Source: JAEUSG01 sp964590225 (GTDB lineage: Bacteria; Fibrobacterota; OXYB2-FULL-49-7; JAEUSG01). From it: 30,057 nt of DNA. Under the pieces are notes generated by a model. That model searched no databases and had not been told where the DNA came from. It saw only the letters and a program-made list of their open reading frames with translations. Positions 7,286-15,482 of this stretch are shown piece after piece (the first letter of the stretch is position 1; every line of letters starts with the position of its first letter). The stretch spans positions 1 through 30,057 of the forward strand of contig CAZPWS010000036.1 of NCBI GenBank assembly GCA_964590225.1. Direction: 5' to 3'. A program made the position numbers and the translations under genes.

Positions 7286-8114
7286 CCAAAATTCAAAAAC
7301 AGTTGTAATTGCTGAGGACGATAGCGGAATTAGAAAGCTTATTGCAGAAACTCTTCAGGATACCGGATTTGAAACCATTCAAGCTGCAAACGGAATGGAG
7401 GCTCTTAATATTATTAATGGCAGATACAATGAGTCACAACAAATCGACTTGCTTATAACAGATATAAAAATGCCACACATCGATGGGTTGACCCTTATTG
7501 AAGAACTTGAAAAGATTGGTATTTTTCTCCCTGTCCTTGTGTTAACCGGTCATGGCGATAGGGAACTACTGATTAAGCTGATACGAAATGGATGCAGGGA
7601 TTACCTTGACAAACCTTTCAGATTAGACGAACTCTTAAACCATGTTGTGAATGTTATTCACAGAGCCGAAGAGGCCAATCTTAAAATTGCCGGATATTTA
7701 TCCCGAATTAAATCTGTAAAAACAGGTGAAAGTAGCCCTGTCGCAGCAAAAAGGATTCGTAAGGGTGTTGCGCTACGGCAGGTTAAAGAGTGGAAAATGA
7801 TTGATATTGTTGGAGAGCTGACGGAGGATACTGCTACTTCATTGAGATCACTTGGAGACGAAATAGTTGATTCTGGTACAGTCAAGTTGCTGATAAATCT
7901 TTCGGCGAGTGGTTATTTCGGAAGCTATGGTATGGGAGTGATAGTCTATTTATGGAAACGGGTTGCCGAACTTAAGGGACAACTTGTTCTTGTAACAGGC
8001 GAAACAAGAGTAAGGCAAAAAATTGAAGAATTAAACCTGAGTCGTGTTATGCGCATTTTTGACAGTGAACAGGATTTTATCTCAGCTATGACGGAGGGCT
8101 GGTTAACTATATGA
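7278..8114 (+). CDS. Response regulator with receiver and STAS domains
   Basis: This 278-residue two-domain protein has a receiver (about 8-128) with acidic pair ED/D at 13-15, phosphoacceptor D62 in LITDIKMP, T90 and K112 in DKPF. A linker of about 40 residues leads to a C-terminal STAS domain (about 168-278), similar to anti-sigma-factor antagonists such as SpoIIAA. The conserved STAS loop reads GYFGSYGMG, with S216 as the possible phosphorylated Ser. A GTG start at 7278 follows GGAGG closely. It overlaps cheA by 4 bp, so CheA is the probable phosphodonor. The output is presumably partner binding rather than DNA binding, and the partner is not encoded nearby. Confidence 0.85.
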   Translation: MADQNSKTVVIAEDDSGIRKLIAETLQDTGFETIQAANGMEALNIINGRYNESQQIDLLITDIKMPHIDGLTLIEELEKIGIFLPVLVLTGHGDRELLIKLIRNGCRDYLDKPFRLDELLNHVVNVIHRAEEANLKIAGYLSRIKSVKTGESSPVAAKRIRKGVALRQVKEWKMIDIVGELTEDTATSLRSLGDEIVDSGTVKLLINLSASGYFGSYGMGVIVYLWKRVAELKGQLVLVTGETRVRQKIEELNLSRVMRIFDSEQDFISAMTEGWLTI

Positions 8115-10651
8115 ATATTTTCGCTCCTGCAATAAGAGGGTTGTCGATAGCAGTAGCTCGCGCAAACTTTAACAATCTCGGATCCGTTGGGGAAGTTCTT
8201 AAAAGCGCCGAAGAAATCTATAAGTCAATATCAGACAAGGAGCAGGATCCATTAAAAAATGCGCTTAAGCAATTCTGTGATGTATTGGAATCTTTTATAA
8301 TGGGAGAATTTAAAAGACGCGATGAGGGAATTTCAAAAATAACTGCAATGATTGGGGAGATTGAAAGCCATGTAATTTTAGATTGTCCTATCGCCAAGCC
8401 TGCTGTAAATCATGATGAAATAAGAGAATATGCTTCGTCGGCAATTGCAACTGTTGAAGAACTTGAGTCTGACCTTATCAAACTTGAAAAAAAATCATAC
8501 AGTAAGGAGCTTCTTAACGCGATATTTCGTGCAGTGCACACACTGAAAGGTGAGACCGGTTTTGCCGGCCTTACTGGGATATCCGAACTTCTCCATCGAT
8601 ACGAAGGGGTTTTTGCATTGCTACGGGATAAGCCATTTCGCCTCTCCTCAAAAGATATCGATCTACTTCTTCTTGTTGTCGATATCGTTAAAAAAACCTT
8701 TCAATTATGTATTGGCGACACTGCAACTGGAATGGCAAAAAGGTTTCCAGATGAATGTCTAAGGCTTGACGAATTAATTAGCAATCTTAAAGGGGATTAT
8801 GAGACAATACCTGAATTAATAAATCTGTCGGAAATTGAAGACGCAAGCATCTATTCAGATTTCATACATGAGGCAAGAGAGCATCTTGAAAATATCGAAG
8901 TAAGAGTATTGGAACTCGAAACAAAACCCTCAAATTTTGCTATTCTTGACGAAATATTCCGTCCACTTCATACCATAAAGGGAGTGTCCGGTTTTCTGGC
9001 GCTTAACCATATCAACCGCATTGCGCATAATGCAGAGACACTGCTTGATCATGCCCGAAATGGCAGGATTGGGATGGACAGAGAATGTGTCGATCTGATT
9101 TTTGAAGTACTTGATATGTTGCGTAAACTGATCGGTTTTGTAGAACTACAGATTTGCGGAAAAGATTTTTCTTCCTTTCAGTACCCCTCTATTGAACAAC
9201 TTATCGATAAAACCGTTAGGCTTACGAGTTCAAAACTTGAAGCCAAAGCGATTGCCTCAAAAGAAGAAATTACAATCAAGCCAGAGAAACCACTTGGGCA
9301 AATATTAGTAGATGCAAACATGGTTTCAAAAGAAGATGTTGATAACGCGCTAAAGATTCAGCAGGAAGAAGATGGCGAAAGAAAATTAGGCGAAATACTG
9401 CTAGACAACGAAAAAATTTCAGCCAAAGAAATTTCAGATGCGCTACGAAAACAAATTGATACGGCATCTATAAAGCAGGAAGGTGGAGCAGTAAAGGTAA
9501 GCGTAGAAAAACTTGACGGCTTAATCGACATGGTTGGAGAGCTTGTTATTTCGCAAACACTCATATCGCAAAACTCGGTTGTTCTTGGCCGCAGTGACCA
9601 GCAACTCAGTAAAAATGTCAGCCATTTATCCAAAATTGTTCGCGATATTCAATTTATTGCCATGTCGCTTCGAATGGTACCAATAAAGGCAACATTTCAA
9701 AAAATGGGACGCCTTGTACGGGACCTTTCGGTAAAGTCCGGCAAAAAGGTTGAATTAGCTATAAGTGGCGCCGAAACAGAACTCGATAAAAATGTTGTTG
9801 AGCAGATAAACGATCCCTTGGTACACATGATACGCAACAGTGTCGATCATGGAATAGAACTTCCTGCCGATCGCTCTGCAAAAGGTAAATCCGAAATCGG
9901 CCACATTAGCCTCAACGCCTACCATCAGGGTGGAAATATCATTATTGAGGTAGTTGATGATGGCAAAGGTCTTGATTGTAATGCCATAAGAAAAAAGGGA
10001 ATTGAACGAAAGCTGATAAAGGAAAATACTGATTTATCAGATAACGAACTGTTTCAGCTTATTTTCGAACCAGGTTTTTCGACTGCCGAGAAGATTACAG
10101 ATGTTTCCGGTCGTGGAGTAGGTATGGATGTGGTCAGAAAAAATATCGAGAAATTAGGCGGGATGGTTTCAATCGCTTCCGAAAAAGGCAAGGGGAGCGT
10201 TTTTACAATTCGGCTTCCACTAACAATGGCAATCCTTGATGGGATGATTCTTAAAGTTGGCGAACAGCGCTACCTTATGCCAATAATTTCGATAAAAGAG
10301 TCGATACAGCCAGAGCAAAAGGATGTTTCTACTATTCAGGGTAAAGGTGAAGTTGTAAATGTCAGGGGTTCATTAATTCAGCTTATTCGGTTGAGCAAGG
10401 TGTTTAGCGAAAAAGCAAATAAGAATAATCCATGTGAAGCAATTGTAATGATAGTTGAGCATAAAGGAAAGTCGTATGGAATTATGGTAGATGAAATACT
10501 GGGGCAGCAGCAGGTTGTAATTAAAAGTCTAAAAGGTGAATTCCGTGAAACAAAGGGTATCTCCGGTGCTTCAATACTCGGAGATGGCAGGGTTGGATTA
10601 ATTCTTGATGTAAAGGGTTTGGTGGAGTTGGCGGTGGATAAAACGCTGTGA
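8111..10651 (+). CDS. cheA: CheA chemosensory histidine kinase with two Hpt domains
   Basis: This 846-residue cytoplasmic kinase autophosphorylates in signalling arrays and passes phosphate to CheY, CheB and other receivers. Domain order is as follows. An unrecognised helical N-terminus spans 1-100. Hpt1 contains H143 in AVHTLKGETG. Hpt2 contains H287 in PLHTIKGVSG. Two copies of a repeat starting LGQILVDANMV (395) and LGEILLDNEKI (426) follow, similar to MshEN-type domains. Then come dimerisation (about 460-530), ATPase, and a CheW-like domain (705-846). The ATPase has N-box HMIRNSVDHG (572-581), VVDDGKG (614-620) and GRGVGMDVV (667-675). The enzyme looks intact. It is unusual in having two Hpt sites, and no canonical P2 domain was identified. 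Confidence 0.95.
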   Translation: MNIFAPAIRGLSIAVARANFNNLGSVGEVLKSAEEIYKSISDKEQDPLKNALKQFCDVLESFIMGEFKRRDEGISKITAMIGEIESHVILDCPIAKPAVNHDEIREYASSAIATVEELESDLIKLEKKSYSKELLNAIFRAVHTLKGETGFAGLTGISELLHRYEGVFALLRDKPFRLSSKDIDLLLLVVDIVKKTFQLCIGDTATGMAKRFPDECLRLDELISNLKGDYETIPELINLSEIEDASIYSDFIHEAREHLENIEVRVLELETKPSNFAILDEIFRPLHTIKGVSGFLALNHINRIAHNAETLLDHARNGRIGMDRECVDLIFEVLDMLRKLIGFVELQICGKDFSSFQYPSIEQLIDKTVRLTSSKLEAKAIASKEEITIKPEKPLGQILVDANMVSKEDVDNALKIQQEEDGERKLGEILLDNEKISAKEISDALRKQIDTASIKQEGGAVKVSVEKLDGLIDMVGELVISQTLISQNSVVLGRSDQQLSKNVSHLSKIVRDIQFIAMSLRMVPIKATFQKMGRLVRDLSVKSGKKVELAISGAETELDKNVVEQINDPLVHMIRNSVDHGIELPADRSAKGKSEIGHISLNAYHQGGNIIIEVVDDGKGLDCNAIRKKGIERKLIKENTDLSDNELFQLIFEPGFSTAEKITDVSGRGVGMDVVRKNIEKLGGMVSIASEKGKGSVFTIRLPLTMAILDGMILKVGEQRYLMPIISIKESIQPEQKDVSTIQGKGEVVNVRGSLIQLIRLSKVFSEKANKNNPCEAIVMIVEHKGKSYGIMVDEILGQQQVVIKSLKGEFRETKGISGASILGDGRVGLILDVKGLVELAVDKTL

Positions 10652-10669
10652 AAAGCAAACCCACCCCCG

Positions 10670-10705
10670 CCCCTCCCTTTTTCCCAAAGGGAAAAAAGGG
10701 AGGGG
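10670..10705. repeat. Palindromic repeat after cheA (type CCCTCCC-T5)
   Basis: A long GC/AT hairpin pairs CCCCTCCC-TTTTT-CCC (10670-10685) with GGG-AAAAAA-GGGAGGGG (10689-10705) over a 3-base loop, with one bulged A. It starts 19 bases after the cheA stop. It belongs to a class of dispersed palindromic repeats rather than being a standard terminator, since a second hairpin and then cheW follow. It could still attenuate or stabilise the message. Confidence 0.7.
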
Positions 10706-10720
10706 AGTGGAAAAATCGTT

Positions 10721-10748
10721 CCCCCTTTTTTGCTCTGAAAAAAGGGGG
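10721..10748. repeat. Palindromic repeat before cheW (type CCCCCTTTTTT)
   Basis: CCCCCTTTTTT (10721-10731) and AAAAAAGGGGG (10738-10748) form a perfect 11-bp stem over a 6-base loop. The tail ACTAAAGGGGGTT that follows recurs in modified form after the copy before cheR (CAAGGGGGGTTT). The two copies are therefore members of one repeat family. CheW has its own AGGAGG site farther down (10788-10793). Confidence 0.75.
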
Positions 10749-10797
10749 ACTAAAGGGGGTTGTCAACACATGGAACCATTAAAATACAGGAGGTCAA

Positions 10798-11316
10798 ATG
10801 GCAGTAACTGAAGCAGCCGAAGCGGTGGTGTCCCGCAAAGGCGAAGGAGCTAAAAGGGGAGGCAAGTACCTAACCTTCCGGCTCGGAGAGGAGGAGTATG
10901 GACTCGAAATCCTTAAGGTCCGCGAAATTATCGGACTTATGGATATCACCCATATTCCCAGAACGCCAGATTTTGTAAAAGGGGTTATCAACTTGCGCGG
11001 CAAGGTAATTCCCGTTATTGAAACCCGTATCAAGTTTGGGATGGAAAAGGTAGAGACTACAGCCGAAAGCTGTATCATTGTTGTCGAAGTGCGCAAAGCG
11101 GGCGAATCGCTCGAAATGGGAATTCTTGTTGATGCTGTTTCAGAAGTGCTTGATATTCAAGGTTCCGATATCGAAGATACCCCTGAATTTGGCGGTCAGC
11201 TCGATACGCAATTCATTTTGGGAATGGCAAAGGCAAAAGGGCGCGTTATTATTCTGCTCGATATTGATAGAGTGTTAACGGATAAAGAAATTGTGGCTGT
11301 AAGTAAGGTTAAATAA
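10798..11316 (+). CDS. cheW: CheW chemotaxis coupling protein
   Basis: This 172-residue CheW adaptor links the MCP to CheA in the signalling array. After a variable N-terminus of about 20 residues, the CheW fold begins at GGKYLTFRLGEEEYGLEI, followed by VREII, the NLRGKVIPVIE turn and the closing LDIDRVL region. All are family hallmarks. The ATG is set by AGGAGG four bases before it. The gene is isolated from cheA by two palindromic repeats but lies 16 bp from the MCP gene, so the cheW and MCP genes are expressed together. CheA also carries a CheW-like domain, as usual. Confidence 0.95.
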   Translation: MAVTEAAEAVVSRKGEGAKRGGKYLTFRLGEEEYGLEILKVREIIGLMDITHIPRTPDFVKGVINLRGKVIPVIETRIKFGMEKVETTAESCIIVVEVRKAGESLEMGILVDAVSEVLDIQGSDIEDTPEFGGQLDTQFILGMAKAKGRVIILLDIDRVLTDKEIVAVSKVK

Positions 11317-11332
11317 CAAAAAGGGAGAAAAA

Positions 11333-13459
11333 ATGTTAAACAAAGTAAAAATTGGACCAAAGTTGATTGGTGGGTTTTTGATTGTTTCGATAATTGCTGC
11401 TTTTATAGGATACTATGGCATTGAACAAATGCATAAAATTGATCTTGGTGATATTCACCTATATGAGAATATGACAGTGCCTCTTGGCGAATTAGGAGTT
11501 ATGCAAGCTTCTTTCCATCAGGTTCGGGTAAATATGCGGGATGCTATACGGGCTAATGATCCTGAAACAATCAATCGTAGAATAGCACGCATTGATGAAT
11601 TGTCAGCTATTATTAGTAAGAATGCTGAATCTTATGAAAAGACGCTTTTTTCTGTGGAAGGAAAAAAGATGTTTCAGGATTTCGAAAATGCAAGACGGGA
11701 GTTCCGTGGCCATTTGGACAGAATTAAAGAATATGCAAGAGCTAATAAAGATGCTGAAGCATGGGCTTTGGTAGATGGTCCAGCTGCTACAAGTGCAAGG
11801 GCAGAACAGAATGCAATTGAGACAATGGTTGCAAGCAAAATTGGATTCGCAAAGCAAACCGCGGAAGAAAACACAGCAACATACGAGCATGCACGAGGTA
11901 TAATGATTGCTGTTATTGTAGTTGGCGTTCTTGCTGCAATTATAATTGGTTTGCTCCTCACATTCTCAATTACAACACCGCTTAAAAAAGGTGTAGATAT
12001 GATGACAGAGATGAGTATGGGTCATCTTGGTATGCGACTGAAGATGGATAGAGAAGATGAAATTGGTGTTCTTGCCCGTGCTATGGATTCTTTCTCTGAT
12101 GATTTACAGAACAATGTATTGGCAGTAGTCAAAAAGATTGGCGAAGGCGATGTGTCAACTGATATGAAGCCAAAAGACAATCAGGACGAAATTTCACCGG
12201 CAATTCAAAATACCGTTGTAGCCGTACGCGGACTCATTGCAGAAGCAACTATGCTCACTAAGGCAGCAGTCGATGGCAAGCTTGCCACAAGAGGGGAAGC
12301 CGAAAAGTTCAAAGGAGCTTATCGTGATATTGTCAAAGGAGTAAATGATATTCTCGATGCGGTTATTAATCCTGTAAACGAAGCTATGCAGGTTATGGCT
12401 GCCGCGGCCGATAAAAATCTAAGTAAGAGAGTTGTTGGAAGCTACAATGGACAACTTGGAGAATTTAAAGATAACATCAATAAAGCCATTCAGTCCCTTG
12501 ATGAGGCTTTAAGTCAAGTTCAGTCGGCTGTAGAACAGGTTGCAAGCGGTAGTAATCAAATCAGCACAGGAGCTCAGACCCTTTCGCAAGGTGCGCAGGA
12601 ACAGGCAAGCAGTATCGAAGAAGTAAGCAGCAGTCTTGAAGAGATGGCAGCCATGACAAAGCAGAACGCCGAAAACGCAAATCAGGCCAAATCTCTTGCC
12701 GGTGCGGCTCAAAAATCTGCTGAGCAGGGTAACGATGCAATGGGTAGAATGTCAAAAGCGATTGATATGATTAAGAAGTCAAGTGACGAAACGGCAAAAA
12801 TTGTTAAAACCATTGACGAAATCGCTTTCCAGACAAATCTTCTTGCTCTTAATGCCGCAGTGGAAGCTGCAAGGGCTGGAGAAGCAGGAAGAGGATTCGC
12901 GGTAGTTGCAGAAGAAGTGCGCAACCTTGCACAACGCAGTGCCGAAGCCGCAAAAAATACAGCCTCTCTCATTGAAGGATCGGTTAAAAATTCTGAAGGA
13001 GGCGTAACTATCAGCGATGAAGTTGCCAAATTCCTTCGTGAAATTACTGATGGGTCAAAGAAAGTTAATGATCTTGTTGCAGAAATTGCAGCTGCAAGTA
13101 ATGAGCAGAACAAGGGTATCGATCAGGTTAACATTGCTGTAAATCAGATGAATCAGGTTGTTCAGCAAAATGCCGCTAATTCCGAAGAATCTGCAAGTGC
13201 CGCGGAAGAGATGGCAAGCCAGTCGCAGGAACTTCAGGCTATGATTTCATCGTTCAAACTTTCAAATGCGGCTCTGAGCAATGCCGGAAGAGCAAACGCA
13301 AATGCTGCTCATAAAATCCATGTGGCACAAGCGGCGCCTACTGCAAAAAGTAGAACTGCGAAACAGCAGCTTCTGACGGCTGGAGTAAGAGGTGTAAAGA
13401 GTGGTCATCTCACACCAGATGACATTATTCCAATGGATGATGATTTGAAAGGGTTTTAA
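11333..13459 (+). CDS. Methyl-accepting chemotaxis protein with polyHAMP region
   Basis: This 708-residue transmembrane chemoreceptor has TM1 at about 10-30 and a periplasmic four-helix-bundle-type sensor at about 31-188. TM2 (189-213) and HAMP (214-266) follow. At least two more HAMP-like units come next (near 298-345 and 348-391), then the coiled-coil signalling domain. Its hairpin tip around 495-540 carries the canonical EIAFQTNLLALNAAVEAARAG segment that contacts CheA and CheW. The C-terminus ends in DDDLKGF rather than the NWETF-type tether for CheR and CheB. The ligand cannot be read from sequence. An AGGGAG site precedes the ATG. It is the only MCP in the cluster and probably its main input. 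Confidence 0.94.
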   Translation: MLNKVKIGPKLIGGFLIVSIIAAFIGYYGIEQMHKIDLGDIHLYENMTVPLGELGVMQASFHQVRVNMRDAIRANDPETINRRIARIDELSAIISKNAESYEKTLFSVEGKKMFQDFENARREFRGHLDRIKEYARANKDAEAWALVDGPAATSARAEQNAIETMVASKIGFAKQTAEENTATYEHARGIMIAVIVVGVLAAIIIGLLLTFSITTPLKKGVDMMTEMSMGHLGMRLKMDREDEIGVLARAMDSFSDDLQNNVLAVVKKIGEGDVSTDMKPKDNQDEISPAIQNTVVAVRGLIAEATMLTKAAVDGKLATRGEAEKFKGAYRDIVKGVNDILDAVINPVNEAMQVMAAAADKNLSKRVVGSYNGQLGEFKDNINKAIQSLDEALSQVQSAVEQVASGSNQISTGAQTLSQGAQEQASSIEEVSSSLEEMAAMTKQNAENANQAKSLAGAAQKSAEQGNDAMGRMSKAIDMIKKSSDETAKIVKTIDEIAFQTNLLALNAAVEAARAGEAGRGFAVVAEEVRNLAQRSAEAAKNTASLIEGSVKNSEGGVTISDEVAKFLREITDGSKKVNDLVAEIAAASNEQNKGIDQVNIAVNQMNQVVQQNAANSEESASAAEEMASQSQELQAMISSFKLSNAALSNAGRANANAAHKIHVAQAAPTAKSRTAKQQLLTAGVRGVKSGHLTPDDIIPMDDDLKGF

Positions 13460-13481
13460 TTAGGCAAATAGAACAAACCGT

Positions 13482-13512
13482 CCCCCCTTTTTTCGCTTTG
13501 GAAAAAGGGGGG
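13482..13512. repeat. Palindromic repeat directly before cheR
   Basis: CCCCCCTTTTT (13482-13492) pairs perfectly with AAAAAGGGGGG (13502-13512) over a 9-base loop, and the tail CAAGGGGGGTTTC runs up to the cheR start. It is the same family as the copy before cheW. The G-run 13516-13521 is the only Shine-Dalgarno-like sequence for cheR, so the repeat may supply its ribosome site. Confidence 0.75.
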
Positions 13513-13525
13513 CAAGGGGGGTTTC

Positions 13526-14362
13526 TTGGATCTACTCGAAATTGAACTTACTGATCAGGAATTCCGTCTTCTCTCATCATTCATTTATGAGAGAAGCGGG
13601 ATTAATATTCAGGCGCACAAGAAGACGCTTATAAAGGGGCGCCTAACAAAAAGATTGCGTACGCTTGGTTTAAAAAAGTTCAAGGATTACTACGAATATA
13701 TTTCAAAAAGTGAAAATTCTGAAGAGATGGTGCAGATGATTGATGCGGTATCGACAAATGTTACCCATTTTTTCCGCGAACAGGCTCACTTCGACTTTCT
13801 TAAGGCTGTGATCATACCTGAAATGGTAAGGAGGGTAAAGGGAGGAGAAAGAGAAAAATTAAGGGTTTGGTGTGCCGCATCGTCAAGTGGAGAAGAACCT
13901 TATTCAATTGCCATGACATTTCATGATAATTTTGTCGGGCTTCAGAGTGAGGATTTTATGATTCTCGGGTCTGATATCTCAACTCGTGTTCTTAAAACAG
14001 CCGAGGAGGGGATATATCCTGCTGATAAGCTGACAAATATCTCTAAATCGCAAAGGTTAAAATATTTCGATGAAATGTCGAATGGGACTTGTCGGGTTAA
14101 TGAAATTCTTAAGAAGCATATGGTTTTCAAGAGAATTAATCTGATGGATGACGCCTTTCCGTTTAAGAACCCACTTGATGTTATTTTTTGCAGAAATGTA
14201 ATGATTTATTTCGATAAAAAAACACAGCAGAAGCTCATAGAGAAATTTTATAGCCACCTGAAACAGGGAGGGTATCTTTTTTTGGGGCATTCTGAAGGGC
14301 TTACGGGGGTAAAACATTGCTTTTCGTATGTGCAACCTTCTGTTTACAGAAAGGAGTCGTAA
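13526..14362 (+). CDS. cheR: CheR chemoreceptor methyltransferase
   Basis: This 278-residue SAM-dependent enzyme methylates receptor glutamates for adaptation. The N-terminal helical CheR domain (LTDQEFRLLSSFIYERSGI, from about residue 9) is followed by the SAM-binding domain. It shows WCAASSSGEEPYSIAM (the family usually has a WSAGCSTGEEPYS form), the RINLMD strand, the FCRNVMIYFD motif and the closing GHSEGL. TTG at 13526 is the only start codon in frame before the conserved N-terminus, because upstream sequence is palindromic repeat without ATG or GTG. It overlaps the next gene by one base (TAATG). Confidence 0.95.
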   Translation: MDLLEIELTDQEFRLLSSFIYERSGINIQAHKKTLIKGRLTKRLRTLGLKKFKDYYEYISKSENSEEMVQMIDAVSTNVTHFFREQAHFDFLKAVIIPEMVRRVKGGEREKLRVWCAASSSGEEPYSIAMTFHDNFVGLQSEDFMILGSDISTRVLKTAEEGIYPADKLTNISKSQRLKYFDEMSNGTCRVNEILKKHMVFKRINLMDDAFPFKNPLDVIFCRNVMIYFDKKTQQKLIEKFYSHLKQGGYLFLGHSEGLTGVKHCFSYVQPSVYRKES

Positions 14363-15081
14363 TGGATAAGCATGGTCCCATTTGTGCGAATGGCGGACTT
14401 AATTTAGATTCTTGCCTTTATTGGTATCTTTTTAATGAAATTAGCGATGGAGTGTTTATCTTTGAGTGGACAACAGACAAACTGCCAGGTGTTATAATAG
14501 AGGTAAATAAATCTGCCTGTCTAATGCTTGGATACGAACGGGAGGAGCTTTTATTAAGAGATTCATCGGAGTATTGCCCAATTAGAGAAACTTGCGGCGA
14601 GGCTTCCTTTCTAAATGCATTATTCACAGGCAACTCTGTTGAGTTTGAGATAAATTTGGCAAAAAAAAATGGTGAGGTGTTTGTGGCAGAAGTTGCTATT
14701 AACAGAATGTATGCCCACGGGAAAGAAGCCATTATTGCTGTTGTGCGGGATGTTACAAGAAAAAAAGCGCTTGAGATGGAAATGAAAAGAGAGGAAAGTA
14801 TTGCTGTGGCTATGGCCACTGCTGGAGCAATTTGTCATGAAATGAATCAGCCATTGCAGGCACTTGTTGGCTACATTGATATGCTTAGTGGCTCACTTAA
14901 AGGTAAAGGTAGCCCTGATTTTTCAAAAGAGAATGGGTGGGTAGCGCATATCACAGCACAGTTATGCAGACTAAAAGAAACCATAAACAGATTGAATGGA
15001 ATAACGAGCTTTGAAGAAATCGACTATATTGGTAATACGAAAATAATGGATATCATGGCCTCTTCTCTTAAGAAAGGATGA
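14362..15081 (+). CDS. PAS domain plus DHp (HisKA) protein lacking ATPase domain
   Basis: This 239-residue protein has one PAS sensory domain (about 20-135, ending in the RDVTRKKALEME linker). A histidine-kinase dimerisation segment follows, with H-box ICHEMNQPLQALVGYID and the presumed phospho-His at 159. It ends 80 residues after that His with no N, G1 or G2 box, so there is no ATP-binding domain. It may receive phosphate from another kinase, bind receivers, or dimerise with the related protein encoded downstream. ATG at 14362 is chosen because AAGGAG precedes it and it overlaps the cheR stop. The last residues, DYIGNTKIMDI, match those of the second protein. Truncation by mutation is unlikely given the paired architecture. 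Confidence 0.82.
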   Translation: MDKHGPICANGGLNLDSCLYWYLFNEISDGVFIFEWTTDKLPGVIIEVNKSACLMLGYEREELLLRDSSEYCPIRETCGEASFLNALFTGNSVEFEINLAKKNGEVFVAEVAINRMYAHGKEAIIAVVRDVTRKKALEMEMKREESIAVAMATAGAICHEMNQPLQALVGYIDMLSGSLKGKGSPDFSKENGWVAHITAQLCRLKETINRLNGITSFEEIDYIGNTKIMDIMASSLKKG

Positions 15082-15085
15082 ATTT

Positions 15086-15478
15086 GTGATGAGTGTGAGA
15101 AGATTTTTAATAGTTGAAGACGATAACGCGGTTCGGGAAATGATGTGTGAACTTTTTACAGCAGAAGGGTATATTGTGCTAACTGCAATGGATGGTAATG
15201 AGGCATTACGAATACTGTCAACTGAGAATGTGCAGGTTATGTTACTCGATCTAAAATTGCCAGATATGGATGGGTTAACTTTATGCAGAAAGATCAGGGA
15301 TTTTAATCCGGTTGCCTGTATTTATGCCATGACCGCTTATACTTCACTATTTGAACTTGCCGATGCTCGGGAGGCTGGATTTGATGATTTTTTTGTTAAG
15401 CCGGTTGATATTAACCTTCTTAGAAAGGTGATAGCCGATTCCTTTGAAAAGATTGAAAGATGGAAAAGAAAGGCGTAA
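15086..15478 (+). CDS. Single-domain response regulator (CheY-like)
   Basis: This 130-residue stand-alone receiver has acidic residues EDD at 11-13, phosphoacceptor D55 in LLDLKLPDMDG, Thr in AMTAYTS and Lys in VKPVDI, so it should be phosphorylatable. It lies between the two PAS-DHp genes, which suggests it exchanges phosphate or binds with them. GTG at 15086 or ATG at 15089 could start it; AAAGGA lies 7 or 10 bases upstream. There is no output domain. Whether it is a true motor-binding CheY or a phosphate sink cannot be told. Confidence 0.9.
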   Translation: MMSVRRFLIVEDDNAVREMMCELFTAEGYIVLTAMDGNEALRILSTENVQVMLLDLKLPDMDGLTLCRKIRDFNPVACIYAMTAYTSLFELADAREAGFDDFFVKPVDINLLRKVIADSFEKIERWKRKA

Positions 15479-15482
15479 TAAA

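Noticed and set aside
10670..10748. Rho-independent terminator after cheA
   Set aside because: The hairpins have T-runs in their arms rather than after them, two lie in series, and cheW and the MCP gene follow in the same operon; dispersed repeats explain them better.
10521..10769. Minus-strand 82-codon open frame rich in Pro, Phe and Gly across the cheA end and the palindromic repeats
   Set aside because: It is antisense to cheA and its odd composition comes from the CCCCTTTTT-type repeats; no ribosome site or family pattern is present.
14362..15081. Frameshifted or truncated histidine kinase
   Set aside because: The next 100 bases hold the start of an intact CheY gene, and the second protein of the same type ends at the same distance from its His; no ATPase remnant is seen in other frames.
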